Shown here: positions 6,010 to 12,669 of the stretch, in pieces
Layout of the letters: each line of letters opens with the position of its first letter
How positions within the stretch are numbered: the stretch's first letter is position 1
Assembly: GCA_029068025.1 (NCBI GenBank)
Contig: JAIEDJ010000375.1
Coordinates: forward strand, 1 to 12,669
Direction of reading: 5' to 3'
Length of the DNA stretch: 12,669 nucleotides
Source: Oscillospiraceae bacterium
Lineage (GTDB): Bacteria; Bacillota; Clostridia; Oscillospirales; Ruminococcaceae
The notes under the pieces: model-generated
Told to the model about the DNA's origin: nothing
Database searches by the model: none
What the model saw: the letters and a program-made list of their open reading frames with translations, nothing else
Translations under genes and position numbers: made by a program

Positions 6010-6046
6010 AGTCCGCTCCGACATAGTGTCGGGGCGGACTTTTTTG
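6010..6046 (+). terminator. Strong rho-independent terminator upstream of aspS
   Basis: AGTCCGC-T-CCGAC (6010-6022) pairs with GTCGG-G-GCGGACT (6028-6040), one T-G pair, loop ATAGT, then TTTTTT. It insulates aspS from upstream transcription and is the right end of the inverted-hairpin pair; the left hairpin at 5727-5757 has no T-tract. Confidence 0.85.
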
Positions 6047-6068
6047 TCGAAAAATACGCCGTTCCCAC

Positions 6069-6097
6069 TTGAAAAACAAGGAAAAGTGTGTTATAAT
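6069..6097 (+). promoter_or_regulatory. Sigma-A promoter of aspS
   Basis: TTGAAA (6069-6074), 17-nt spacer, TATAAT (6092-6097) preceded by TGT (extended -10). Predicted start near 6104 leaves a leader of about 52 nt, too short for a T-box. Confidence 0.8.
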
Positions 6098-6155
6098 AAA
6101 AATATATGTAAAAAAACGACCGGCTTTTGGTCGAAATCGGGAAGAGGTATGTGCT

Positions 6156-7934
6156 ATGGACACTATGAAGGGTATGAAACGCAGCTGCTATTGCGGCGAG
6201 GTAACGCTTGAGATGAAGGAAGTCACTGTCGGCGGCTTTACGCAGAGAGTGCGCGACAAGGGCGGGATCATCTTTATCGATCTGCGCGACAGAACGGGGA
6301 TCGTTCAGCTCGTGTTCGATGAGAATACCGAAAAGTCGGTGTTCGAGAAGGCGGAAACGATCCGCTCCGAGGATGTGCTGATGGTTCGCGGCGCGGTTCG
6401 CGCGCGTGAGAGCGTTAATACCGAGATCAGAACAGGCGGAGTGGAGATCACCGTCACCGAACTGCGTATCCTCTCGAAGGCGCAGACACCGCCGTTCGAG
6501 ATCGTTTCCAACTCCAAGACCAACGAGGAGCTGCGGCTTAAGTACAGATATCTCGATCTGCGCCGCAAGCCGCTTCAGGATAATCTGATCATGCGCCATA
6601 ATATAGCGAAGTGCGCGAGAGAATACTTCTATGAGAACGGATTCCTTGAGATCGAAACGCCGATGATGATCAAGTCTACGCCCGAGGGAGCGCGTGATTA
6701 TATCGTTCCGTCGCGTATTCATAACGGGAAGTTCTACGCGCTGCCGCAGTCGCCGCAGATGTACAAGCAATTGCTGATGATCTCGGGCTTTGACCGTTAT
6801 ATCCAGCTTGCGAGATGCTTCCGTGATGAGGATCTCCGCGCCGACAGACAGCCGGAGTTCACGCAGATAGATCTTGAGATGTCGTTCGTTGACGTGGACG
6901 ATATTCTTGAAATGCTTGAAGGCTTTATTCACAAATTGTATAATGATATTCTGGATGTTGATATCAAGATCCCGCTGCCTCGGCTCACTTACGATGAGGC
7001 TATGAGAAGGTTCGGCTCGGACAAGCCCGACACGCGCTTCGGAATGGAGATCACCGATATTTCGGACGTTGTGAAGGATTCGGAATTTGTCGTATTCAGG
7101 AGCGCTCTCGAAAGCGGCGGTTCGGTTCGCGGAATAGTCGCGGAGAACGGCGCGGCGGCGCTCACCCGCAAGGAGATCGACAAGCTGGTCGAGTATGTCA
7201 AGGGCATTGGCGCTAAGGGGCTGGCATATGTCCGCTGGGTGGACGACGCTCCGACCTGTTCTTTCGGAAAGTTCATGAAAGAGGGCGAGCTTGAGAAGAT
7301 ACTTGCGGCGCTCGGCTGCAAAAAGGGCGATGTTGCGCTTATCGTCGCGGATAAGGACAAGGTAACACTGCCGACGCTCGGAGCGCTCCGTCTCAAGGTC
7401 GCAAAGCAGCTCGATATTATCCCGGCGGGGTGGAACTTTCTGTGGATCACGGAATTCCCGTTCTTTGAATATGACGACGAAAACGGCGAGTGGGTAGCAA
7501 TGCACCATCCGTTCACCATGCCGCTGGACGAGCATATACAGTATCTTGATACGGACAAGTCCAGGGTTCGCGCGAAGTGCTATGATCTGGTACTGAACGG
7601 CACGGAGCTGCTGTCGGGTTCGATCAGAATAAACGATCCGGAATTGCAGCAGCATATGTTTGAAATGCTGGGAATGACGGACGAGGAGATCCGGGCGAAG
7701 TTCGGGTTCCTTGTGGACGCTTACAAGTACGCCGCTCCTCCTCACGGCGGCGCGGGTATCGGTCTGGACAGACTTGCAATGCTGATGTGCGGCTGTGACA
7801 GTCTGCGTGACGTGGTGGCGTTCCCGAAGGTGCAGAACGCTTCCGAGCCTATGAGCGAAGCGCCGTCCTTCGTGTCGGAGGAGCAGCTTAAGGAGCTTGG
7901 TATAAAAATAGTCAATGACCCTGCAAAGGGATGA
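6156..7934 (+). CDS. aspS: Aspartyl-tRNA synthetase
   Basis: A 592-residue class II synthetase of normal bacterial length, charging tRNA-Asp with aspartate in the cytoplasm. The N-terminal OB-fold anticodon-binding domain (about residues 20-105) contains RVRDKGGIIFIDLRDRTGI. Class II motif 1 is FLEIETPMM (163-171), motif 2 runs FRDEDLRADRQPEFTQID (222-239), and motif 3 is GGAGIGLDRL (531-540). A bacterial insertion (GAD) domain lies between motifs 2 and 3. The start at 6156 follows an AGAGGT ribosome site with 8-nt spacing and gives the family's usual YCGE N-terminus; the frame is open back to a TTG at 6069, which lies in the promoter. aspS often follows hisS in Firmicutes but is alone here, with its own terminator-insulated promoter and repeats on both sides. 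K35 occupies a position that varies between discriminating and non-discriminating AspRS; the sequence alone does not decide which type this is. Confidence 0.97.
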   Translation: MDTMKGMKRSCYCGEVTLEMKEVTVGGFTQRVRDKGGIIFIDLRDRTGIVQLVFDENTEKSVFEKAETIRSEDVLMVRGAVRARESVNTEIRTGGVEITVTELRILSKAQTPPFEIVSNSKTNEELRLKYRYLDLRRKPLQDNLIMRHNIAKCAREYFYENGFLEIETPMMIKSTPEGARDYIVPSRIHNGKFYALPQSPQMYKQLLMISGFDRYIQLARCFRDEDLRADRQPEFTQIDLEMSFVDVDDILEMLEGFIHKLYNDILDVDIKIPLPRLTYDEAMRRFGSDKPDTRFGMEITDISDVVKDSEFVVFRSALESGGSVRGIVAENGAAALTRKEIDKLVEYVKGIGAKGLAYVRWVDDAPTCSFGKFMKEGELEKILAALGCKKGDVALIVADKDKVTLPTLGALRLKVAKQLDIIPAGWNFLWITEFPFFEYDDENGEWVAMHHPFTMPLDEHIQYLDTDKSRVRAKCYDLVLNGTELLSGSIRINDPELQQHMFEMLGMTDEEIRAKFGFLVDAYKYAAPPHGGAGIGLDRLAMLMCGCDSLRDVVAFPKVQNASEPMSEAPSFVSEEQLKELGIKIVNDPAKG

Positions 7935-7970
7935 TCGCGGTTTGCGTGCTTTTTGAACGGGTTTTGGAAA

Positions 7971-8369
7971 GTTGATCTCGGCGTGAGCGAATTGTGCCGC
8001 TTTTGGTTTGTTTATCTTGGCTTAGGCGCATTTTTGATCGGGTTTTATAATGTTGATCTTGGCTGGTTTTTAAATGTTGACGAGGGGCTGTTGATTTAAA
8101 AATTTCAAAAACGTGCAGCGCAAAGCGCCGCACTAGCCAGCCCCACTCGGCTCCGCTTCACTTCGTTCCGCTGCGCCGAGCGGGACTGCTTTTTGAAATT
8201 TGCAGTCACCCACACGTTGTTAATCTTGGCTTGGGTTCTTGTGATCGCTTTTGGTGTGTGGATCTTAGATAGGGCGCTTTTTTGATCGGGTTTGGCACGT
8301 GTATCTTGGCTAAAAAGCCGAGATCAACATTATAAACACGCAGCAAAGGCACGTCAAGTCAAGATCAAC
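7971..8369. repeat. Degenerate ~40-bp tandem repeats with core GTTGATCTTGGC
   Basis: Plus-strand cores start at 7971, 8010, 8052, 8219, 8258 and 8299, and minus-strand cores occupy 8317-8328 and 8358-8369. Steps are 39, 42, 167, 39 and 41, and 41 for the inverted pair. The long step equals one unit plus an inserted hairpin core of about 125 bp. Between cores the text often reads TTTTTGATCGGGTTTT. The last plus unit and first minus unit abut, giving a hairpin around GGCT-AAAA-AGCC (8307-8318). With the other repeats this accounts for all of 7935-8384; I see no gene there, and no convincing terminator for aspS. Confidence 0.6.
8052..8240 (+). repeat. ~190-bp intergenic repeat, right copy
   Basis: Inverted partner of 5795-5984, on the other side of aspS. 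The borders AATTTCAAAAA (8101-8111) and TTTTTGAAATTT (8190-8201) enclose a different core. One hairpin in it is GTGC-a-GCGC-AAA-GCGC-c-GCAC (8113-8133). The other has stem CTCGGC/GCCGAG (8146-8151 and 8175-8180). Conserved arms with exchanged cores suggest a cassette-like repeat family. Confidence 0.65.
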
Positions 8370-8384
8370 GAACGATAGGACAGT

Positions 8385-8489
8385 GAATTTCAAATAGGAC
8401 GAAAAAATTTTTTCGTCCGGTTCTCAATTGACGGCTAAGCGGAGCGCCAAAGGCGCGGAGCGTGCCGCCAATTGAGAAATTTGAAATTC
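8385..8489. repeat. Nested palindromic element upstream of the sigma-factor gene
   Basis: Outer perfect inverted repeats GAATTTCAAAT (8385-8395) and ATTTGAAATTC (8479-8489) enclose two further structures. One is a perfect 22-bp palindrome, GGACGAAAAAA/TTTTTTCGTCC (8397-8418). The other has stem TTCTCAATTG (8421-8430)/CAATTGAGAA (8469-8478) holding CGGC/GCCG and GCGCC-AAA-GGCGC, the last flanked by two GCGGAGCG copies. The outer border shares AATTTCAAA with the two ~190-bp repeats. It ends 20 bp before the next start codon. No recognisable sigma-A promoter is present in it. Confidence 0.65.
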
Positions 8490-8509
8490 TTTTCAGATAA
8501 GGGGGATAT

Positions 8510-8974
8510 ATGGACAAGAGGGAATACAGAGAGACCTGCGATATGGCAGCGAACGGGGATGCCCGCGCGTTTTCAAAGCTGTATACTATGCTGTATCGGG
8601 AAATGTTCTATACGGCGTGTTATTCGCTGGCGAACGACGCTGACGCTGTCGAGGCGGTGCAGGGCACGGCGAGAGACGGCTTTAAGGCGATCGGCAGGCT
8701 GCGCAATGAGGAATCGTTCCGTGTGTTTATGATGAAGACGCTGTGTGCGCGCATAAAGATGTTCTTCAAGGAATACAAGCACGATCCGCCGAGCGAGTTC
8801 CGCTCCGAGCTGAATGAAAGGCTGTTCGAGATCGAGAACGCGGACAGGCTTTGCGCGGCTATGTATATCGCGGGCAGATTTACGATAGAGGAGATCTCGC
8901 AATATTCGGGAATGTCCAAGGGTACGGTGAGAAAGCGCCTTATCAGAGCATTGGATTACCTTGAACTGGATTAA
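8510..8974 (+). CDS. ECF-type RNA polymerase sigma factor
   Basis: A 154-residue protein with the two-domain layout of an ECF sigma factor. Region 2 (about 18-90) includes AFSKLYTMLYREMFYTACY, AVEAVQGTARDGFKAIGRLRNEESF and FMMKTLCARIKMFFKEYK, matching the core-binding and -10-recognition helices. A short linker leads to region 4 (about 110-154), whose helix-turn-helix TIEEISQYSGMSKGTVRKRL (125-144) should read the -35. It is slightly short because the linker is brief. The start follows an AAGGGGG ribosome site. The next gene begins 53 nt downstream and encodes a large membrane protein, the usual place for an anti-sigma partner. The DNA immediately upstream is a nested palindrome rather than a normal promoter, so how it is transcribed is unclear. 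A sigma-70-like regulator with non-ECF function is possible. Confidence 0.8.
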   Translation: MDKREYRETCDMAANGDARAFSKLYTMLYREMFYTACYSLANDADAVEAVQGTARDGFKAIGRLRNEESFRVFMMKTLCARIKMFFKEYKHDPPSEFRSELNERLFEIENADRLCAAMYIAGRFTIEEISQYSGMSKGTVRKRLIRALDYLELD

Positions 8975-9027
8975 TTAACAGTAAAGATTTAAGATAGTAT
9001 CAGCATTTTTAATGGGGTGAAAATATT

Positions 9028-12000
9028 ATGACAATTGGGGATATGCGCAGATTAATGCTTAAAAAGATCGTGCCCGAAAGCGTTGTGCCGCAGAATATCG
9101 TTAATTTCCTGATGGACGAGAACGCGCAGCTGCCTGAGCCCGACGCGTTTACTTTTCTTACGCGTCTTCGCGGACTGGGTATAGGCAGCGCGGATTTTCT
9201 GTATCTGCTGGAGGGGTGCGGCGCGCCCGAGGCGGCAGTCGAAAAGATAAGAGCTAATCCCGCGATGAATCTTCAGGGACTGATCCTGACGCTGGAGGGC
9301 GCGGGAATGACCTCAAAGGATTATACGCGGATATTGTACACGGCGCGTCAGATCTGGGAGCGCACGCTCACGCTGCGCCTGGAGACATCGGAGCGCCTTG
9401 TGGAAGAAAGCGGCACCGATGTTGACGATGAGGAGCAGGGCGTTGAAGCGGAGAGCGTGGCTGCCGAAGCAGTGAACGCTTCCGAAACAGCGAGCATTGC
9501 TTCCGAAACACCGAACGCAGCCGCGGCGGATATTGCTGCCGATAATGAAGCGTATTCCGATGTGAATACCGTTGAGGATCGTTCGGCGGAGACTGATGTT
9601 AATGACGCTTATGAAGCTGTGGAAGCGCCGCTGCCGCATGGCAAGCCGCCTGTGGCATATCCCGACGCGACCGAGGAATTGATGTCGGTAGACTTCGGCT
9701 CGGATTATGAATTTGAGGATAACGGCGCGGACAGCCCGGGAAGCTCCGAAAGTGCGTCCGATAGAGGCGCGGCAAAAGACCAAGGCGATACGTCCGGCAC
9801 TATCGGTATAGGCAGCGGCGGTGCGGTCGATCTTTTCGGCGGCAGCGACGGCGGCTACAGCGGGGAGCTTGGCTATTCGCAGAGCTTCACGGAGAGCTTT
9901 GTCAACGATTATATGACAGACTTTGCGGAGGATGATCTGACAGATCTGTCCGATGACGATGACTTCGCGGACGACTTCGGCGGCACCTATTACGGCGATT
10001 TTGAACAGTATACCGACGAGATACCCGCGGTTGGGAACGGAGTTTCCGGCGACGTTCGGGAGCAGGTCCGCGAACATCCGTCGAACGGTATTCCGGACGC
10101 GCGCGAGCCGTTTGAGGTGCACATAGCGTCCTATGATATACCCGAGGATCCGGATGAGTTCAACCGTGCCGCGGAGGGCGCGGTATCCGAAAGGCACACG
10201 GAGCCGGTCAACGATGTGCGGAGCGAACAAAGCACAGAGAGTGCGGGGCGACTTATGGGAGAAGTTTCCGAAAGCGGTTCGCCGTCCACCGATAAGGGAG
10301 ACGGTCACGCGGCTGACGGCTTTGAATTTGTGACGGAGGCGGAGCTCCCGAAAAAAAGCTCTGTGCCCTTTGAAGTGAAGATAGATTACGGCGATGAGCC
10401 GCAGGCTGCTGCCGACTCTCCGGTAAGCAAGGCAGCTCCGCAGGCACCCGCCGGGGAGAATTCTCAGCAATACAACGGCGAGACCACGATGATAGTTCCG
10501 ATCAGCCGTGAGATGATCGAGCAGAATATCTCGGCAATGGCGGCGGAGACGGCTGACCCGGAGACCGCGCCCGAATCCGAAGCGGCTCGGGCAGAGGACG
10601 ATAATGCAAAGACCGCTGTTCAGAGGTCTTTGCCGAAAACGGCAAGGCAGAAACCAAGGTTTGAGGACGATGATGACGAAACGTCGGATATCTCCGAGAA
10701 TTTCGGAAGAAACAATATTTCGGGAAACAATTATGAACCCGATGACGGCATGGACCCGTCCCGCTTCAAGAAGGGCGCGGTCATCGCTGCGGGCGTGGGC
10801 GCTGCAGTGCTGATTGGCGCGAACGTTATTGTCGCGCAGTTTATCGGCAAGCAGGACGAAAACAAGATCGCTTATGCCGAGAGCGCGGAGGATATATTCG
10901 CCGAGATCTACTACGCGAATGAGGCGGGTATCAAGGGCGCTGATACGGTCTCGGAATATCAGACGGATTACAGCAAGGTTTTCGGCGATCTGCTTATCTG
11001 CGGAAACGGACTTGGGACTTTCACGTCCGGAAGCAGCGTGTACAGCGTTTCGGAAAACAAGATCACCGCGTCAGCCTTCCAAGGCGGGGCGCTGACAGCG
11101 CTCGGAACGTTTGAGCCGGAGGACGGAACAAAATTCGTCGCGGCTTTTGAGACGGGTGATTCGCTGATCGCCGTTTACAGCGGAAATGATGCCGCTAACA
11201 ACGGAGGCGACTGCGGCTATCTGCGGATAAAGGACGGTCAGACGCTCTATACGGTGCGCCAGAGCGGAAGGCTCACCGATCTTGAGGTCAAGGACGGCGA
11301 GATCCGGATAGGCTCGGTGTATACGCCGTCGTTCAGACTGCAGCCCGGGGAGACCCGCTTCGGGGCTGAGGACACGGGTGTGTATCTTCCGAAGATCGGA
11401 ACGGACGAAAAGACCATTGAGCCGCAGAATGTTATTCTCAGCAAAACTCAGGGCTATTCCTATGCGCTGAGCGCGGGCTACGTTCTTGAGGGCGGCACGG
11501 TCATTTCCGCAAAGGCGGCGATTGGAAATCCTGTCTACGCGAGCGCGGACGGCAGATTTATCATGAACGGCTCGGAGACAAAGAAGGACGTTACCGAGGA
11601 ATACGGGCTGATGATCTCCGCCAATGGCGAAGATATTGCTTATGAGCGCTGCGGAAAGGTCGGCTGCGCGGCGGCGTTCGGGAACGGGATCGCGGCTCTG
11701 GAGAACGGCAAGCCGATCCTGCGTGACGGCGAATTCAAATATTGCTCGGAGCTTGGAACCACTTCAAGGATCCCCACAAAGATGAGATTCTCGGACAATA
11801 TGCTGGTGCTTTCCGACAATGACGGGATATTCCTTACCGCGGACTGCTCGGAGCTTTCGGCGGTAAGGCTGCGGAACCTCAAGCAGATCAACGGAGACTG
11901 CGTCGGCAATTCCGCGATAACTCTCGAAGCGGATACCAACGGGATAAAGCTCACCCGGTACGTTCTTGAAAACGGCAAGGAGAAGGAGATCGTGTCGTTT

Positions 12001-12312
12001 ACGCGTGAGCTGACAAGCGATCAGATCAAGACGCTCGTATGCGGCACGGCAAACGCGATGGTCGCGGCAGATGAACGCTGCGGCGCGGCGTACAGCTACT
12101 TTGACGGCGTGTCGGTCATCTCGGAATATGTCACGCTGTCCGATGCTTCCGAGGCGGCAACGCTGTTTGACGACAAGACGGGCTTTGAATACGCGTTTAT
12201 GATGGATGGGAAGATCTATGCCGTCTGCTCGAAGGGCGCGGTGGATGTTGCCGTGAAGGAGAGCGATGATAGTGATGATCAGGGCAGCGGGGACGAGCCT
12301 CGGGCTGATTAA
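9028..12312 (+). CDS. Single-pass membrane protein with acidic linker and extracellular beta-propeller-like domain (putative anti-sigma/sensor)
   Basis: A 1094-residue protein. Residues 1-125 are a helical globular head with two similar segments, LRGLGIGSADFLYLL (47-61) and LEGAGMTSKDYTRIL (89-103). Residues about 125-580 are low-complexity and strongly acidic, with an Asp-rich run around 295-335. RFKK (579-582) precedes a transmembrane helix (584-607), which by the positive-inside rule puts the N-terminus in the cytoplasm. The outer part (608-1094) is beta-rich; TPSFRLQPGETRFGAEDTGVYLP followed by an AIGNPVYASADG segment resembles the secreted beta-propeller family PF09826 as I remember it. 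Read from a GGGGTG ribosome site, second gene after the ECF sigma factor. The layout suggests a head that holds the sigma factor and an outer domain that senses something; the anti-sigma role is inference, as no known anti-sigma motif is visible. The tail is acidic (KESDDSDDQGSGDE). Confidence 0.75.
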   Translation: MTIGDMRRLMLKKIVPESVVPQNIVNFLMDENAQLPEPDAFTFLTRLRGLGIGSADFLYLLEGCGAPEAAVEKIRANPAMNLQGLILTLEGAGMTSKDYTRILYTARQIWERTLTLRLETSERLVEESGTDVDDEEQGVEAESVAAEAVNASETASIASETPNAAAADIAADNEAYSDVNTVEDRSAETDVNDAYEAVEAPLPHGKPPVAYPDATEELMSVDFGSDYEFEDNGADSPGSSESASDRGAAKDQGDTSGTIGIGSGGAVDLFGGSDGGYSGELGYSQSFTESFVNDYMTDFAEDDLTDLSDDDDFADDFGGTYYGDFEQYTDEIPAVGNGVSGDVREQVREHPSNGIPDAREPFEVHIASYDIPEDPDEFNRAAEGAVSERHTEPVNDVRSEQSTESAGRLMGEVSESGSPSTDKGDGHAADGFEFVTEAELPKKSSVPFEVKIDYGDEPQAAADSPVSKAAPQAPAGENSQQYNGETTMIVPISREMIEQNISAMAAETADPETAPESEAARAEDDNAKTAVQRSLPKTARQKPRFEDDDDETSDISENFGRNNISGNNYEPDDGMDPSRFKKGAVIAAGVGAAVLIGANVIVAQFIGKQDENKIAYAESAEDIFAEIYYANEAGIKGADTVSEYQTDYSKVFGDLLICGNGLGTFTSGSSVYSVSENKITASAFQGGALTALGTFEPEDGTKFVAAFETGDSLIAVYSGNDAANNGGDCGYLRIKDGQTLYTVRQSGRLTDLEVKDGEIRIGSVYTPSFRLQPGETRFGAEDTGVYLPKIGTDEKTIEPQNVILSKTQGYSYALSAGYVLEGGTVISAKAAIGNPVYASADGRFIMNGSETKKDVTEEYGLMISANGEDIAYERCGKVGCAAAFGNGIAALENGKPILRDGEFKYCSELGTTSRIPTKMRFSDNMLVLSDNDGIFLTADCSELSAVRLRNLKQINGDCVGNSAITLEADTNGIKLTRYVLENGKEKEIVSFTRELTSDQIKTLVCGTANAMVAADERCGAAYSYFDGVSVISEYVTLSDASEAATLFDDKTGFEYAFMMDGKIYAVCSKGAVDVAVKESDDSDDQGSGDEPRAD

Positions 12313-12367
12313 ATATACTGCTTTTGGCTTTTTTGCGGCTTCTGAGCAACTTAAGTATAAAAAATGC

Positions 12368-12396
12368 TTGACATAACGCAAAATTTGCGTTATAAT
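12368..12396 (+). promoter_or_regulatory. Sigma-A promoter of the 35-residue microprotein
   Basis: TTGACA (12368-12373), 17-nt spacer, TATAAT (12391-12396): a full consensus match. Predicted start near 12403 gives a leader of about 28 nt. The preceding 55 nt after the beta-propeller gene hold no clear terminator. Confidence 0.88.
12373..12393. promoter_or_regulatory. Perfect palindromic operator filling the promoter spacer
   Basis: ATAACGCAAA (12373-12382), a central A, then TTTGCGTTAT (12384-12393): 10-bp arms with no mismatch. It overlaps the last base of the -35, the whole spacer and the first three bases of the -10, so a bound dimer would exclude RNA polymerase. The symmetry suits an XRE- or MarR-like repressor, but the regulator is not identifiable from the window. 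Confidence 0.75.
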
Positions 12397-12430
12397 AGTA
12401 AGGTAATATTGTTATAGAACGGTGTTTTCA

Positions 12431-12538
12431 ATGAATGAAAAGAAACGTGAAAAAATCATAAGGGTCTGCAGGGTCGTTGCCGTTATTCTGGCGGTGCTGA
12501 TGATCTTCGGCGTTGTTGTTCAGGGATTTGTCAGCTGA
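12431..12538 (+). CDS. 35-residue single-pass membrane microprotein
   Basis: The frame encodes a basic N-terminus (MNEKKREKIIRVCR) and one transmembrane helix, VVAVILAVLMIFGVVVQGF, ending in VS. Positive-inside predicts the N-terminus in the cytoplasm. The size and layout resemble small one-helix families of Firmicutes such as DUF4044, but I cannot assign it. GGTG (12421-12424) is only a partial ribosome site, 6 nt before the ATG. A consensus promoter with a palindromic operator directly upstream supports it being a real, regulated gene. It might instead be the first small gene of an operon that continues past the window. Confidence 0.6.
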   Translation: MNEKKREKIIRVCRVVAVILAVLMIFGVVVQGFVS

Positions 12539-12662
12539 TACTTGTCCAGTTTAGAGCTGACAGCAGAATGAGATAAATCGCTGTGATGAAACAGCTTAAA
12601 TTTATTTAACGTTCTAAAGCGGGATCAGTATGAGCGGTACGTTTATCTCCGAAAGGAATTGT

Positions 12663-12669
12663 ATGGGTC
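12663..12669 (+). CDS. Start of a further gene, cut by the window end
   Basis: ATG at 12663 follows AAAGGAA with about 6-nt spacing, a good ribosome site. An in-frame ATG at 12630 would add MSGTFISERNC but has a poorer ribosome site. Too little is present to identify a product. The 124 nt before it hold only a small GCTGT/ACAGC stem (about 12580-12595). Confidence 0.3.

Larger units (their letters stand above)
5727..6040. repeat. 314-bp segment bounded by inverted terminator-like hairpins
   Basis: The left end (5727-5767) and right end (6000-6040) match in inverted orientation at 34 of 41 positions by my alignment. Each end contains the hairpin AGTCCGC-T-CCGAC / GTCGG-G-GCGGACT. Because that hairpin is self-complementary, the telling part is the inner flank CTACARACTGAG, which is outside the stem and matches 11 of 12. 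The interior holds the left ~190-bp repeat. There is no coding capacity. The structure is like a miniature inverted-repeat element, but I saw no target-site duplication. Confidence 0.5.

Noticed and set aside
6000..7745. 581-residue minus-strand frame opposite aspS
   Set aside because: It is a shadow of aspS produced by codon bias; the arginine/leucine/isoleucine-rich translation fits no family and aspS is certain.
5795..8240. Composite transposon carrying aspS
   Set aside because: The flanking repeats encode no transposase, and aspS is an essential housekeeping gene of ordinary length and composition.
7971..8369. Possible CRISPR array
   Set aside because: Repeats are degenerate with short cores, units are homologous throughout rather than repeat plus unique spacer, and no cas genes are visible.
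8428..8456. TTGACG at 8428-8433 as a -35 for the sigma-factor gene
   Set aside because: No -10-like hexamer lies 16-18 nt downstream; the match is part of the palindrome stem.
9313..10470. 385-residue minus-strand frame inside the beta-propeller gene
   Set aside because: It is a shadow of the acidic low-complexity region, giving an Arg/Ile/Val-rich translation with no ribosome site.

Overview
The window looks like a gut-type member of the Clostridia, probably Ruminococcaceae/Oscillospiraceae. Grounds: a DUF3793 protein, surface proteins ending in NPxTG plus a hydrophobic stretch plus KKKK, an ECF sigma factor paired with a membrane beta-propeller protein, consensus sigma-A promoters with extended -10 elements, and GC-rich hairpin repeats between genes. 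This placement comes from family knowledge; I could run no database search.

Layout. Positions 1-241 hold a probably bidirectional terminator and a run of small palindromes. A minus-strand DUF3793 gene (242-808) has a consensus promoter whose start region carries a perfect GGTTAG-N6-CTAACC dyad, with a second copy downstream in the leader. Divergent from it is a wrecked TetR-type regulator (1016-1217) whose start codon is followed at once by TAA. Positions 1410-4979 are a minus-strand cluster: a secreted papain-like cysteine protease followed by three paralogous secreted proteins with NPxTG-type sorting signals. The cluster is read from a consensus promoter at 5170-5198. A zinc-ribbon lipoprotein (5482-5682) is transcribed divergently.

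Positions 5683-8509 consist of aspS (aspartyl-tRNA synthetase, 6156-7934) embedded in repeats. Two ~190-bp repeats lie in inverted orientation on either side of the gene, with matching arms and different hairpin cores. A 314-bp segment bounded by inverted terminator-like hairpins precedes aspS. After aspS come a ~40-bp degenerate tandem repeat and a nested palindrome.

Positions 8510-12312 are a two-gene operon: an ECF-type sigma factor and a 1094-residue single-pass membrane protein. The latter has a helical cytoplasmic head, a very acidic linker and an extracellular beta-propeller-like domain, so it is a candidate anti-sigma/sensor. The right edge holds a 35-residue membrane microprotein whose promoter has a perfect palindrome filling the -35/-10 spacer, then the first bases of a further gene.

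The parts most likely to be new biology are the protease plus NPxTG-protein operon, the ECF/beta-propeller pair, the orphaned TetR-type operators, and the repeat family around aspS.
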